A stretch of 64,000 nt of DNA from positions 1-64,000 of the forward strand of contig NZ_VOLC01000003.1 of NCBI RefSeq assembly GCF_009797935.1, in the 5' to 3' direction. This DNA is from Lunatibacter salilacus (lineage in GTDB: Bacteria; Bacteroidota; Bacteroidia; Cytophagales; Cyclobacteriaceae). The notes beneath the pieces are model-generated. The model was not told the DNA's origin. It saw only the letters and a list, made by a program, of their open reading frames with translations, and ran no database searches. This document shows, one piece after another, positions 1 through 8,414 of the stretch (the first letter of the stretch is position 1; every line of letters begins with the position of its first letter). Both the position numbers and the translations under genes were made by a program.

Positions 1-108
1 AACAATTATAAACACATGAAATCGAGCATGACGAAAACGTCACACAGTGGGATGATTATCATAGCGAGATTCCATCTGACCATTAAAAAACAAAAAATAA
101 ACAGATGA
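1..108 (+). repeat. MKSSM-type repeat, locus 1 (one full unit plus the tail of another)
   Basis: Bases 1-15 equal the tail that ends other copies of this repeat (AATTATAAACAC type), so at least one more unit lies upstream of the window. The full unit starts at the ATG at 16 and runs into the start codon at 105. The same unit recurs on the minus strand at 14350-14549 and 48589-48992. It contains the hairpin TGACG-AAAA-CGTCA near 29-42 and the odd-centred palindrome ATGATTATCAT at 52-62. The unit ends exactly where the next gene begins. Confidence 0.85.
16..108 (+). CDS. 30-residue MKSSM-family mini-ORF, stop overlaps next start
   Basis: This small reading frame begins MKSSMTKTSHSG and continues with a hydrophobic patch (MIII) and ARFH, ending in a Lys-rich tail. 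Its TGA overlaps the ATG of the DUF3347 gene at 105 as ATGA, the classical arrangement for translational coupling. Five other copies in the window keep the same frame and 27-30 residue length. Substitutions between copies are conservative (K/R/Q, T/S/A, I/V). Whether the peptide is made, or the frame is incidental to a DNA or RNA element, cannot be decided here. Confidence 0.45.
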   Translation: MKSSMTKTSHSGMIIIARFHLTIKKQKINR

Positions 109-548
109 AAAAGAACTTGTTGATACTCGCAATTTTGATGCTTGGAAATACCGCATTTGCACAAAATACAAACAACCTTTTAAGTAAATATTACAGTGTA
201 AAGAATGCTTTAGTCAATAGTGATCTCAAAGCAGCATCTGAAGCAATTATCGATTTTCAGAATACGATAAAATCTGAAAGCTCTTTTAGACAGAAAGACG
301 ATTTAAATAAGGCTGCGGATAAGCTGGCGAAAGCGAATAGTGTTGAAAAACAAAGGGCCGTATTTAATGATGTTTCGACAACCATGTGGCAAATTGTGAA
401 AAGCACTGATCAGGTAAGCCAATCCGTTTACTATCAATACTGTCCGATGAAGAAAGCATATTGGTTAAGCAACGAAACCACTATTAAGAACCCATATTTC
501 GGATCATCAATGCTTAGCTGTGGTAATATTTCCGAAACAAAGAATTAA
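105..548 (+). CDS. DUF3347-type secreted protein, probable copper-associated
   Basis: The 147-residue product has a signal peptide (residues 1-19, cleavage after AFA) and a mostly helical body. The C-terminus carries the pattern typical of the DUF3347 family: YCPM with Cys113 and Met115, then Lys-Xaa-Ala-Tyr-Trp, IKNPYFG and a second Cys at 139. Family members accompany copper and silver efflux systems and probably bind metal in the periplasm. That role is inferred from context, because the next gene is a multicopper oxidase. The start codon is shared with the stop of the upstream repeat mini-ORF. An intrinsic terminator follows at 583-617, so it is likely a separate transcript from the oxidase. 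Confidence 0.8.
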   Translation: MKKNLLILAILMLGNTAFAQNTNNLLSKYYSVKNALVNSDLKAASEAIIDFQNTIKSESSFRQKDDLNKAADKLAKANSVEKQRAVFNDVSTTMWQIVKSTDQVSQSVYYQYCPMKKAYWLSNETTIKNPYFGSSMLSCGNISETKN

Positions 549-582
549 AAGGTTAAAAGCGGAAGCCTTAATCAGTTAAATA

Positions 583-617
583 AAAAAACTATCAATGTTC
601 TATTGATAGTTTTTTTA
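583..617 (+). terminator. Intrinsic terminator after the DUF3347 gene
   Basis: A perfect 14-bp stem (AAAAAACTATCAAT with its complement) surrounds a 5-nt loop and is followed by a T run. It sits 35 bp past the stop codon. Confidence 0.85.
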
Positions 618-802
618 TTTAACTCTGTTTCCAAACATAACAAAATCCCCTTATATCATATTTAGATTAGTTTTTTTTGCAATTAAATCTGAATTAAGGT
701 CAATACCTTTCAAGTAAATCTTACAAAGATCTCCCGAAATAGAGTAAGGAATAAAGCACTGTTTATTGCCAATTTTGATTTCAAATAATACATAAAATAA
801 AT

Positions 803-3058
803 ATGAAAAATATATCTCTATTTCTGATGACTGCAATGTTATTTGCTGCCTCCTCTACATATGCACAGAAGGTAGTCCGTTATGATTTGTATGTCAAAGA
901 CACGCTTGTCAATTTTGCGGGAAAAAGTAAAATGGCCATTGCGGTAAATGGGCAAATACCAATGCCGACTCTAACATTTACAGAAGGCGATACGGCTGAA
1001 ATTGTGGTGCACAATCAACTAAAAGAAGGTACCTCTTTACACTGGCACGGAGTGTTTCTGCCCAATAAAGAAGATGGAGTGCCTTATCTGACCCAACCTC
1101 ATATAGCTCCCGGAACAACGCATACTTACCGTTTCCCTGTTATTCAGAACGGTACCCACTGGTATCATTCGCATTCCGGATTACAGGAACAAATAGGTAT
1201 GTATGGTAATCTTGAATTTCTTAAAAAAGAAGATGATAAAACCTTCCGGAAAGGCATAGACGATTTACCCACAGTACCCATCGTATTAAGCGAATGGACC
1301 AATCTAAATCCCGATAACGTGCACAGAATGCTGCATAATGCAAACGATTGGTCAGCGATAAAAAAGGGGGCTACACAGTCTTATGCTGAAGCAATCCGGG
1401 AAGGGCATTTTAAAACCAAGCTCAGCAACGAATGGAAACGTATGTTGGCGATGGATGTAAGCGATGTGTACTACGACAAAATATTAATGAACGGTAGTGC
1501 TTCCACAGATTTAAAAAATATAGATGGCAAAACACTTAAAGCAGGCGATAAGATAAGACTTCGCATTTCGAACGGTGGAGCTTCTTCTTATTTCTGGCTA
1601 CGTTATTCCGGCGGGAAAATAACCGTGGTTGCCAATGATGGTAACGATGTGGAACCCGTCGAGGTCGATAGATTAATTATTGCAGTATCCGAGACCTATG
1701 ATGTAGTGTTAACTGTTCCGGAAGACGGAACTGCATACGAATTTATGGCAACTACAGAAGACCGCACTAACTCTTCAAGTTATTTTATCGGTAACGGTGT
1801 TAAACAACACCTATCTCCTCTTCCCAAATTAAAATACTTTGAAGGAATGAAAATGATGAATGATATGATGAAGATGAATGGCGACTTGGATGATATGGGT
1901 ATGAGTATGAGCCTGAATCAAATGGATATGAATGTGGTGATGTATCCCGAAATTACAGGAGAGACTGCAAAAAAGGGAAAACAAAACAATCAGCACATGA
2001 ATATGGGTGCTGACCTGGATCGATATAATGCAAACGCTTTAGGCGACATCGTTACTCTGAACTATGCAATGCTTACATCCCCTCATAATACAACACTTCC
2101 AAAAGAGGCACCAATAAAAGAATTGGAGTTTACCCTTACGGGAAATATGAATCGCTATGTATGGAGTATGGACAATAAAGTCCTTTCCGAAACCGATAAA
2201 ATACCTGTAAAAAAAGGAGAAGTATTACGAATCAAAATATACAACAACTCTATGATGCGTCATCCCATGCATTTACACGGGTTTGATTTTAGGGTGTTAA
2301 ATGGAAAAGGAGAAAATGCACCCCTCAAAAATGTATTAGACATCATGCCGATGGAAACAGACAGCATAGAGTTTCTTGCAGACGAGGAAGGCGATTGGTT
2401 TTTCCATTGTCATATCTTATACCACATGATGGCAGGTATGGACAGGGTTTTTGCAGTCGGTGACTATCAAAACCCTTTACTTCCGGACAAGGAAAAGGCT
2501 TACAGGATGTTGCAACGCGAAAGTAATATGCCACATTTTATGGCACAGAACGATTTCGCCTCCAACGGTAATGATGGCGAGGCCATGTTTCAAAATGCAA
2601 GATGGAGTTTAGGAACAGAATGGCGCTTGGGCTATAATGATATGCACGGTTATGAAGTAGAAACGCATTTGGGAAGATACCTCGGGAAAATGCAGTGGAT
2701 TATGCCGTTCATAGGTTTTGACTGGAGATACCGTAAAATGGGAATAGACGAACGGGAAGAGAATTTGTTTGGGCAGGTCAATAAAAAGGACTATAGGACT
2801 GCTGTGAGTTTAGGTGTAATGTACACCTTACCGATGCTGGTAAACTTCCAGGCTGAAGTTTATCACGATGGTATTATTCGCCTATCCTTGATGCGTGAAG
2901 ACATTCCTGTTTCGCAAAGATTAAGAGCAGGTTTTATGGTTAATACGGATCTGGAATATATGGTCGACCTTAAGTATATCATCAACAAAAACATGGGAAT
3001 CCGCACACATTATGACAGCGATATGGGATTTGGCGCAGGTGTTTCCCTGAATTATTAA
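803..3058 (+). CDS. Multicopper oxidase (CopA-like) fused to a C-terminal beta-barrel domain
   Basis: The 751-residue protein starts with a signal peptide (cleavage near TYA-QK, residue 21). Three cupredoxin domains carry all four copper motifs: HWHG at 80-83, HWYHSH at 119-124, HPMHLHG from about 487, and HCHILYHMMAGM from 535. The last holds the type 1 ligands, including the axial Met. A Met-rich stretch (about 349-400) resembles copper-handling inserts of CopA/PcoA/CueO proteins. Residues from about 590 to the end do not belong to an oxidase. They alternate aromatic and polar residues and end in Tyr, like CopB-type outer-membrane barrels, so oxidase and barrel appear fused. The likely role is periplasmic Cu(I) oxidation and copper tolerance. 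The response regulator follows after 12 nt. Confidence 0.88.
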   Translation: MKNISLFLMTAMLFAASSTYAQKVVRYDLYVKDTLVNFAGKSKMAIAVNGQIPMPTLTFTEGDTAEIVVHNQLKEGTSLHWHGVFLPNKEDGVPYLTQPHIAPGTTHTYRFPVIQNGTHWYHSHSGLQEQIGMYGNLEFLKKEDDKTFRKGIDDLPTVPIVLSEWTNLNPDNVHRMLHNANDWSAIKKGATQSYAEAIREGHFKTKLSNEWKRMLAMDVSDVYYDKILMNGSASTDLKNIDGKTLKAGDKIRLRISNGGASSYFWLRYSGGKITVVANDGNDVEPVEVDRLIIAVSETYDVVLTVPEDGTAYEFMATTEDRTNSSSYFIGNGVKQHLSPLPKLKYFEGMKMMNDMMKMNGDLDDMGMSMSLNQMDMNVVMYPEITGETAKKGKQNNQHMNMGADLDRYNANALGDIVTLNYAMLTSPHNTTLPKEAPIKELEFTLTGNMNRYVWSMDNKVLSETDKIPVKKGEVLRIKIYNNSMMRHPMHLHGFDFRVLNGKGENAPLKNVLDIMPMETDSIEFLADEEGDWFFHCHILYHMMAGMDRVFAVGDYQNPLLPDKEKAYRMLQRESNMPHFMAQNDFASNGNDGEAMFQNARWSLGTEWRLGYNDMHGYEVETHLGRYLGKMQWIMPFIGFDWRYRKMGIDEREENLFGQVNKKDYRTAVSLGVMYTLPMLVNFQAEVYHDGIIRLSLMREDIPVSQRLRAGFMVNTDLEYMVDLKYIINKNMGIRTHYDSDMGFGAGVSLNY

Positions 3059-3070
3059 CACCTAATTTTA

Positions 3071-3493
3071 ATGAAAAATACCCCAAATTTGCAGAGAATC
3101 ATTTTGATAGATGATGATATTTTACTGAAAACAGTATATAAAAAGATAATTAATAGTTTAAAATTTAAAGGTGAAGTATTCGATTTCAATAATGGATTTC
3201 AGGCCATAAACCATATTCAGAAGGAAATGGAGTTTAATACGGATTTTAAATTAACCCCGACATTAATTATATTAGATTTAGAAATGCCTGTTTTAAATGG
3301 ATTGGGGTTTTTAAAAGGTCTAGGGAACTTCAATCCTCGATTGATAAGCCAATATAAAATCATTGTTTCAAGCAACACCATAAACATTTCTGATATTAAT
3401 CTTGCCTTGAATTTTGAAACGGTAGAAGAATATATTCCGAAACCATTAACGATTGATATTTTTAGAATACTTATTGTAGATAAAAAGAATTAA
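3071..3493 (+). CDS. Single-domain response regulator (CheY-like receiver)
   Basis: The 140-residue protein is one receiver domain with no output domain. The acidic pocket is Asp14-Asp15-Asp16, the phospho-acceptor is Asp69 in LIILDLEMP, the switch Ser is in IIVSSN, and the conserved Lys is in YIPKPL. The gene starts 12 nt after the oxidase stop, so the two are probably co-transcribed, although no kinase lies nearby. Base composition is much more AT-rich than the oxidase. Stand-alone receivers of this type in Bacteroidota often act in phosphorelays. A copper link is only suggested by position. Confidence 0.8.
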   Translation: MKNTPNLQRIILIDDDILLKTVYKKIINSLKFKGEVFDFNNGFQAINHIQKEMEFNTDFKLTPTLIILDLEMPVLNGLGFLKGLGNFNPRLISQYKIIVSSNTINISDINLALNFETVEEYIPKPLTIDIFRILIVDKKN

Positions 3494-3614
3494 TAATTTG
3501 TTCAGATATAACTTAGAGAAAAAAATTATAAATGAAGAAAAACTTGGACACATTCTATTTAATTAAACTTTTTTAATATTTTTTTAATAATTTAAAAATA
3601 GTTAAATTTTTTAT

Positions 3615-3848
3615 CTATTTTTTTATAATTCCCCAAATTAATAAAGCAAAAATAAAAGCTAAGATCGAAAAATATTTTTCAAATGATGTATATGCAAATA
3701 AATTTCCAATAGTATTTAAAGAAAAGATACCAAAGAAAACCCATAGCATAAAGTCTACCAATTTATTTTTAATATTCTTAGATTTTAACAAAACAATCAA
3801 GATAAGAAATAAATTTAAGGCAATAGATATACTTTCAAAAACATACAT
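3615..3848 (-). CDS. Small three-helix membrane protein, possibly truncated
   Basis: The 77 residues form three hydrophobic segments (about 7-22, 33-51 and 58-74) and end in Lys-Lys. I do not recognise a function. The protein starts abruptly inside what looks like the first helix, and the sequence just upstream (3849-3900) includes a C9 run and no clear start region. It may be the C-terminal part of a longer membrane protein. The whole stretch is AT-rich. Confidence 0.4.
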   Translation of the reverse strand: MYVFESISIALNLFLILIVLLKSKNIKNKLVDFMLWVFFGIFSLNTIGNLFAYTSFEKYFSILAFIFALLIWGIIKK

Positions 3849-4156
3849 TTCTTGTTCAGACTCAAGTCTACCCCCCCCAGGCGATTTTGAAAGGAATAAT
3901 TTTTAATAATATCAAAAAGTGAAACACGATAACTAAATGTCCTCGACGTGTCGTATGCTGAACCGCCCTAATGTTTGCTCTTGGACTGTGGTGATATTGC
4001 GTGCTGGAATTTTTTTCATATTGAGTTAATTTGAAATAGCAAATTGTTTTCATAAAACTTCAAAGATCCCTTCCTAAATCCGGCACAAGAAACACACAGC
4101 ACTTTCAATGTTTTTTGCTGCGCCCACAACAAAAGCTTAGGTGTTGTACCTTCGTT

Positions 4157-4400
4157 TAATTTCGTTGCAATAAATATTCATTTTCAAATAACATTAAAGG
4201 AGGCTCATGAGGTTGTAATTTTAAAATATCACCAGCAATTAATCCCCACACATTGAACCAATCTTGTACTCCTACTAACACCAGTTCAAAGGTATTTCAT
4301 TGTCTAAACATGTTTGAAATGAAGACTTGTCTTCCTTAAGAAGGTAATTCTCGAAATACTTCGGTCCATCAGCTTTGTTATACAAGTATATTAAAGTTTT
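4157..4400 (-). pseudogene. Remnant of an unidentified gene, frameshifted
   Basis: No intact frame exists here, but two minus-strand frames join into protein-like sequence. One reads ...YFENYLLKEDKSSFQTCLDN, and the next frame continues ...ELVLVGVQDWFNVWGL and then LKLQPHEPPLMLFENEYL before TAA at 4157. The switch falls near 4280-4300. The source family is not recognised. The neighbouring 3849-4156 stretch shows nothing I can support. Confidence 0.3.
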
Positions 4401-4509
4401 TTAATCTTGCTCATTATCATTCCAAAAGGGATGAATCAAGCTCAGAATCGTGGATTCCGGACTTTGATTGACTGGATATCTATGCTATTTTATTTCGTGG
4501 TTTTATTTG

Positions 4510-5828
4510 TTAATCCTTAGCAAATTTCATTTCCTTACTTCCCTGTTTCAACGTTACCTCGGAAGGGTTGTGGCCAAATTCCAATACTATTCCTGCTTGG
4601 ACATGCTTAAAAACTGTTTGACTTTCCGCATGTAAAAGAAATGGATTTTGCCCGCTTGCCTGAGCAATCAAGTATCCGTTTTTATGACTTACTATTATTT
4701 TAATGGGTGCCTGAGAACTGGAATAAGTTCCTGAAAGTTTGTCCAGGTCTGAATCACTTATTTTAAGTCTGGACAACAATGGCAAGGGAGCATTGTGATC
4801 ATATAGGGTGTTAAAAGTTTGCTGAACTACTTCGCTATTATTAAAATTCATACCATTGGAGGTCATCGCAATTGTAATGTTTTCTTCAGGTTGGTGGGCT
4901 ACAAAAGCTACAAACCCATCAATATCTCCTGTATGTCCATAACTTTTTCTGCCACTATAATCAAATTCGAACATACCATAGCCCATCCCTTTTCGAAGGA
5001 CATCATTTTGGCTAAGCTCTCATTTCGGATCATCTTTCCATCAAACAAGGCTTCCTGAAATCTGATAAGTTCAGTCGGAGTAGATTTGATAAATCCCGCC
5101 CCCATAGATACCCTTGGATTGGTTGGGGCCACCTTCTGCCAATCTCCCAAAAACCTATAGGAATGACTCTCTTGCCCATTTTGATTAAAGCTTCCATCCA
5201 CATAAGTGTTCTTGAGTCTGAGAGGTTTGATTATTTCTTTCTCGAAAATTTCTTCATAGGATTTATTATAAACTTCCTCGAGGATATAGCTTAAAAGAAT
5301 ATAATTTGAGTTACTGTATTTGGCGTTCGTTCCGGGTTCAAAAGCTGGTTTGGATTTCGAGGTTTTGCTTATCATTTCAGCTTTTGAAATTTCAGACTCC
5401 TTCCATTCGGAATAATCCCTTTGACTTGTCACACTAAAAATACCACTCCTATGTCCCAACATTTGTTCTATATTGATGAGTGTTGAATTTGGAATGGAAG
5501 GGAAGAATTCAGCCAACTTGGTATCAAGAGAAAGTTTACCTGCCTCCACAGCTTTTAGAATAAGTGTTGCTGTAAACATTTTTGAAATGGACCCCACCTT
5601 ATAAGTGGTATTTGGACTTGCATTTTTGTTTCTTTCAACATCTTCAAGTCCTACCGCTCTTGAATAAATAATCTCACCATTATTAGCCACCGATACGCTG
5701 CCCATAAAATTTTGGTTTTCTTCAAGAGAGAATAATAAGCTATCCAACTTCTCTCTTTTAAGTTGTTGACTGTTAACGACGGTCAAACTCATTAATGTCA
5801 ATATTATAAGGAAAATTGATTTTTTCAT
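4510..5828 (-). pseudogene. Serine hydrolase of the class C beta-lactamase fold, split by a frameshift
   Basis: The N-terminal 5828-4980 part has a signal peptide, the nucleophile motif SISK (Ser80, Lys83) and the YSN motif. The C-terminal part holds the third motif as HTG (in SYGHTGDIDGF) plus a beta-sheet tail. The two halves lie in different frames. Restoring one base in the GAAAAGGGATGGGC run (4981-4994) gives one 439-residue protein of normal length for this family. The overlap reads ...MMSFEKG then MGYGMFEF. It could be a true pseudogene, a homopolymer error in the assembly, or a -1 frameshift site, since A-AAG-GGA fits the slippery pattern. I consider the last least likely. A peptidase or esterase role is typical of the family. 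Confidence 0.75.
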
Positions 5829-6227
5829 TTTTTTTTTAATTTTATTATTGATAATTTTTTTATGCTTTTACATCTGTTGTTTTAATCCTTCAAGTTGGAG
5901 TGAAATGGCCCCAGGTTAAGGCAGCAAATTGGAGGGTAATCGATAAACCTATATATTTCACGATACTCCCTTAGTTATTTATTTAGAACAAAGTTATGGT
6001 AGAGTTAAAACAAGAATTTTAATATACATTAAGAAAAGATTTTTTATTCTTTTTCCTGAATTTGACAGTCGTCAGTTCCATTATGTTGTAAAGTATTGAA
6101 AGATAATATTTTTTAATTTTCAATTTTTGAATTGGGTTTCCCAGAGGTGTTTTTGAGTAATTTTGGGCGTGTCGTAAAAGAGAGGGACAGAGCCTTCAAT
6201 GTGAATAGTAATTCGCTAAGTGACTGA
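5829..6227. other. Intergenic, no gene seen
   Basis: This AT-rich spacer lies upstream of the serine hydrolase. I see no reading frame, repeat or clear promoter match. Confidence 0.4.
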
Positions 6228-6362
6228 TCATTTTATCGATCCAGATTTTGATAATTTCAGCAAATCATTCAGCACTTCTTCCAACTCGGGAGTCCAAGGC
6301 ATGGGTTCGCCTCCTCCCAGGAATACAAATTCATGATGGATTCCGCATAGAATTATTAGTCT
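6228..6362 (-). pseudogene. C-terminal remnant of an unidentified protein
   Basis: A 44-codon open stretch without a start codon encodes a protein-like sequence with HHEFVFLGGGEPMPWTPELE followed by an amphipathic helix and TGA at 6228. It follows the nitroreductase stop on the same strand. It looks like the tail of a lost gene, and the family is not recognised. Confidence 0.3.
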
Positions 6363-6370
6363 TTAATTGC

Positions 6371-7000
6371 CTATGCTGTTTCAAATAATTCTTCCTTTGA
6401 CTTACGTACTTTCCTTCTTTTTTGTGTTTCATCTTTAGGAGACCTGTAACCCACAGGAGCAATCACACTGGCATTTAGCCCCATTTCATCCAGCCCAAGG
6501 ATTTGGTTGTAGTCCTGATTATCAAAACCTTCCATCGGACATGCATCTATTTTGAGTTCAGCGCAGGCGACAAGTAGATTGCTCAAAGCGAGATAGGTCT
6601 GTTTTTCGGACCAGCTTTTTTGCTTTTCAGCCGACATGTTTCTAATATTTTCCTTGATGGATTCTCCGTATTGTTTAAGCGTGGCAGTGTTTGCTCCTTG
6701 TGTACGTACAATTCGCTGGATGTAATCATCTACATGGCGATCGAAGTTATTTGTGTAATTGCAAAACACAAATAGATGCGAGGCATCCGTAATCTGCGAT
6801 TGATTCCATGAAGCTTTTCTAAGCTCTTGCCTGATTTCGTCATGCTCAATAATGAGTATTTTATAGAGCTGTAAGCCATAAGAAGAAACGGATAGCCTGA
6901 TGGCTTCCTTGAGGAATTCGATGTCCAGATCCTGAACCTTTTTGCCAGGATCGAATGACTTTGTGGCGTATCGCCATTGAAGTTTGTCAATTAAGTCCAT
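6371..7000 (-). CDS. NAD(P)H-dependent nitroreductase family protein
   Basis: The 209-residue protein matches the FMN-dependent nitroreductase/NfsB family in length and layout. It has an N-terminal LQWRYATKSFD (the family's Arg-rich FMN phosphate contact), a central KSWSEKQTYLALSNLLVAC helix, and DACPMEGFD followed by a VAPVGYRS segment near the C-terminus. It would be a cytoplasmic homodimer reducing nitro or quinone compounds. The upstream GNAT gene ends 11 nt before its start on the same strand, so the two probably form an operon. Confidence 0.85.
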   Translation of the reverse strand: MDLIDKLQWRYATKSFDPGKKVQDLDIEFLKEAIRLSVSSYGLQLYKILIIEHDEIRQELRKASWNQSQITDASHLFVFCNYTNNFDRHVDDYIQRIVRTQGANTATLKQYGESIKENIRNMSAEKQKSWSEKQTYLALSNLLVACAELKIDACPMEGFDNQDYNQILGLDEMGLNASVIAPVGYRSPKDETQKRRKVRKSKEELFETA

Positions 7001-7011
7001 TTAATATTGTT

Positions 7012-7734
7012 TTAATGTTTTACAAAATTTTTGAGTTGAAAATCTTCCTTGAAGCCTGTTCTTAAGTAAATTCCCTTGCCCATTGCTGAAGCCTGAAGTG
7101 TTGCATATTTGGCTCCGTCATGCCTGGCAGTGTTTAACAGATGAACCATAAAATCTTCAGCAAATCCTTTCCTGCGGTGTTCAGGCACTATTCCCATGGA
7201 GTGTAGGCCAGCAATGCCCGTATTGTCCAGGTAAAGTGCAGCCGTGCCAACCGGCTGGTCTTCAAATCTGCCGATGAAGTAGTCGACCTCCTCCATGGTC
7301 TTTTCCACGGTTTCGGAATGAATCAGGTAGCCAAAACATTTCTGGAACAGCTTCGACCACTTTATAGCTGTCCTGTAGTCATTGACTTTTTCAAACCAAA
7401 TCTTATTAGCAGAACTAATAGTTGAATCCAATCGTACGGCCATTCCAGTCAATTCATTCTTCATGATAAATCCATGATTCTTTAGTACTTCTTCTGTTCC
7501 TGATAAATTCGCGGCCCAAATTGGAATTGTAATTTTTCTCATGTCCCAATTGTCTAGGATCGAATCCATGATTCGACTATCGGGCACCTTGTGAAACCAA
7601 AGTTTATTGGGCCATTCCGAATTCGAAACCACGGAGATTGAAAAGTCATCATTGGTGACAAATTTTCCGGCAGTTTTTCCACCTAAAGTCCATAAGCTCG
7701 TCAGGTTATTTGTATTTGAAATAATTGCATTCAT
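7012..7734 (-). CDS. GNAT-family N-acetyltransferase
   Basis: The 240-residue protein has a GNAT domain in its C-terminal half. Its acetyl-CoA binding motif reads GIVPEHRRKGFAEDFM, preceded by a beta strand (GTAALYLDNTGIAGLHSMG), and it ends with YLRTGFKED. The N-terminal 110 residues are a divergent GNAT-like half, so this may be a tandem GNAT. The substrate is unknown. It is followed after 11 nt by the nitroreductase gene, a pairing consistent with detoxification. Confidence 0.8.
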   Translation of the reverse strand: MNAIISNTNNLTSLWTLGGKTAGKFVTNDDFSISVVSNSEWPNKLWFHKVPDSRIMDSILDNWDMRKITIPIWAANLSGTEEVLKNHGFIMKNELTGMAVRLDSTISSANKIWFEKVNDYRTAIKWSKLFQKCFGYLIHSETVEKTMEEVDYFIGRFEDQPVGTAALYLDNTGIAGLHSMGIVPEHRRKGFAEDFMVHLLNTARHDGAKYATLQASAMGKGIYLRTGFKEDFQLKNFVKH

Positions 7735-7866
7735 GATTTTATTAACACTAACCCAATGATCATTACTATCACGGTTACCTTCTCTATTGAAATCGGGTCA
7801 ACAGGCTTAACCAAAACACCTACTGAAAACGATAGCCCTAAGAATGATGAATTACTCATAATATTT

Positions 7867-8245
7867 CTAGTCTGAAGCGATTGGAATGGCTATGGGACGC
7901 ATGGGAGATCCACTAGCTCCTCTCAATTTGATCGATGCAGCGATAAATGCGAACTCGTAGATCTCATCTGCGGACAATTCTTCCAAAAACATTTGTTCTA
8001 TGAACATTACACCTTTCTCAGCAAGTAGATAGGTGTGTACTGGAACCCAATTATCTTTTCTTTCTGTTGGGATACTGCTGTCAGGTTTGTGCCAAGCAGG
8101 ATTCATAATAAAGTGGTTGTTCTTTTCATGATTTAAATATTTTGTTTGTACAAATATCCAAACCATGCTACACGATCGCATTAAAGTATCTTAAGAAACA
8201 CTCTTCCTGCTTAATTTTTTCTTATAGTGCTGACGTGTTGTGAAA
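7867..8245 (-). pseudogene. Degenerate, internally deleted duplicate of the cyclase gene and its promoter
   Basis: This stretch is a close copy of 10596-11690, but the middle of the gene (about 700 bp) is gone. The break lies at TTTCTTTCTG, which in the intact copy occurs both near 10787 and near 11503. Loss between two short direct repeats explains the structure. The copy also has TGA in place of a Trp codon in the signal peptide, and the junction shifts frame. Upstream it keeps the operator (TTAAAGTATCTTAA, 8181-8194) and the -7 region (8151-8158) at the same 33-bp spacing. It also keeps roughly the last codons of the regulator gene. A 104-residue frame through it is not a real protein. Confidence 0.88.
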
Positions 8246-8414
8246 GCTTCCCGAAAAATTTTAGCTAGCAAAAATCGAGTTTAATCATAAAAAATTTGAG
8301 AAGAATGGAACAAAATGATCATTGTTTATAAGTATCGAGTTAAATGTATCAAGGCAAGCAATGTAAATTCATCGCCTGCCTCAAAAAACACCAACTTTTA
8401 AACTAAAAAACAAA

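Noticed and set aside
651-836. 61-residue minus-strand frame upstream of the multicopper oxidase
   Set aside because: It overlaps the oxidase start and has no protein-like features.
3868-4053. 61-residue minus-strand frame in the decayed 3.8-4.1 kb region
   Set aside because: No motif, biased composition and no start region; kept only as part of an unassigned spacer.
4981-4994. Programmed -1 frameshift in the serine hydrolase
   Set aside because: The run fits the slippery pattern, but this enzyme family has no known need for it; a lost base is simpler.
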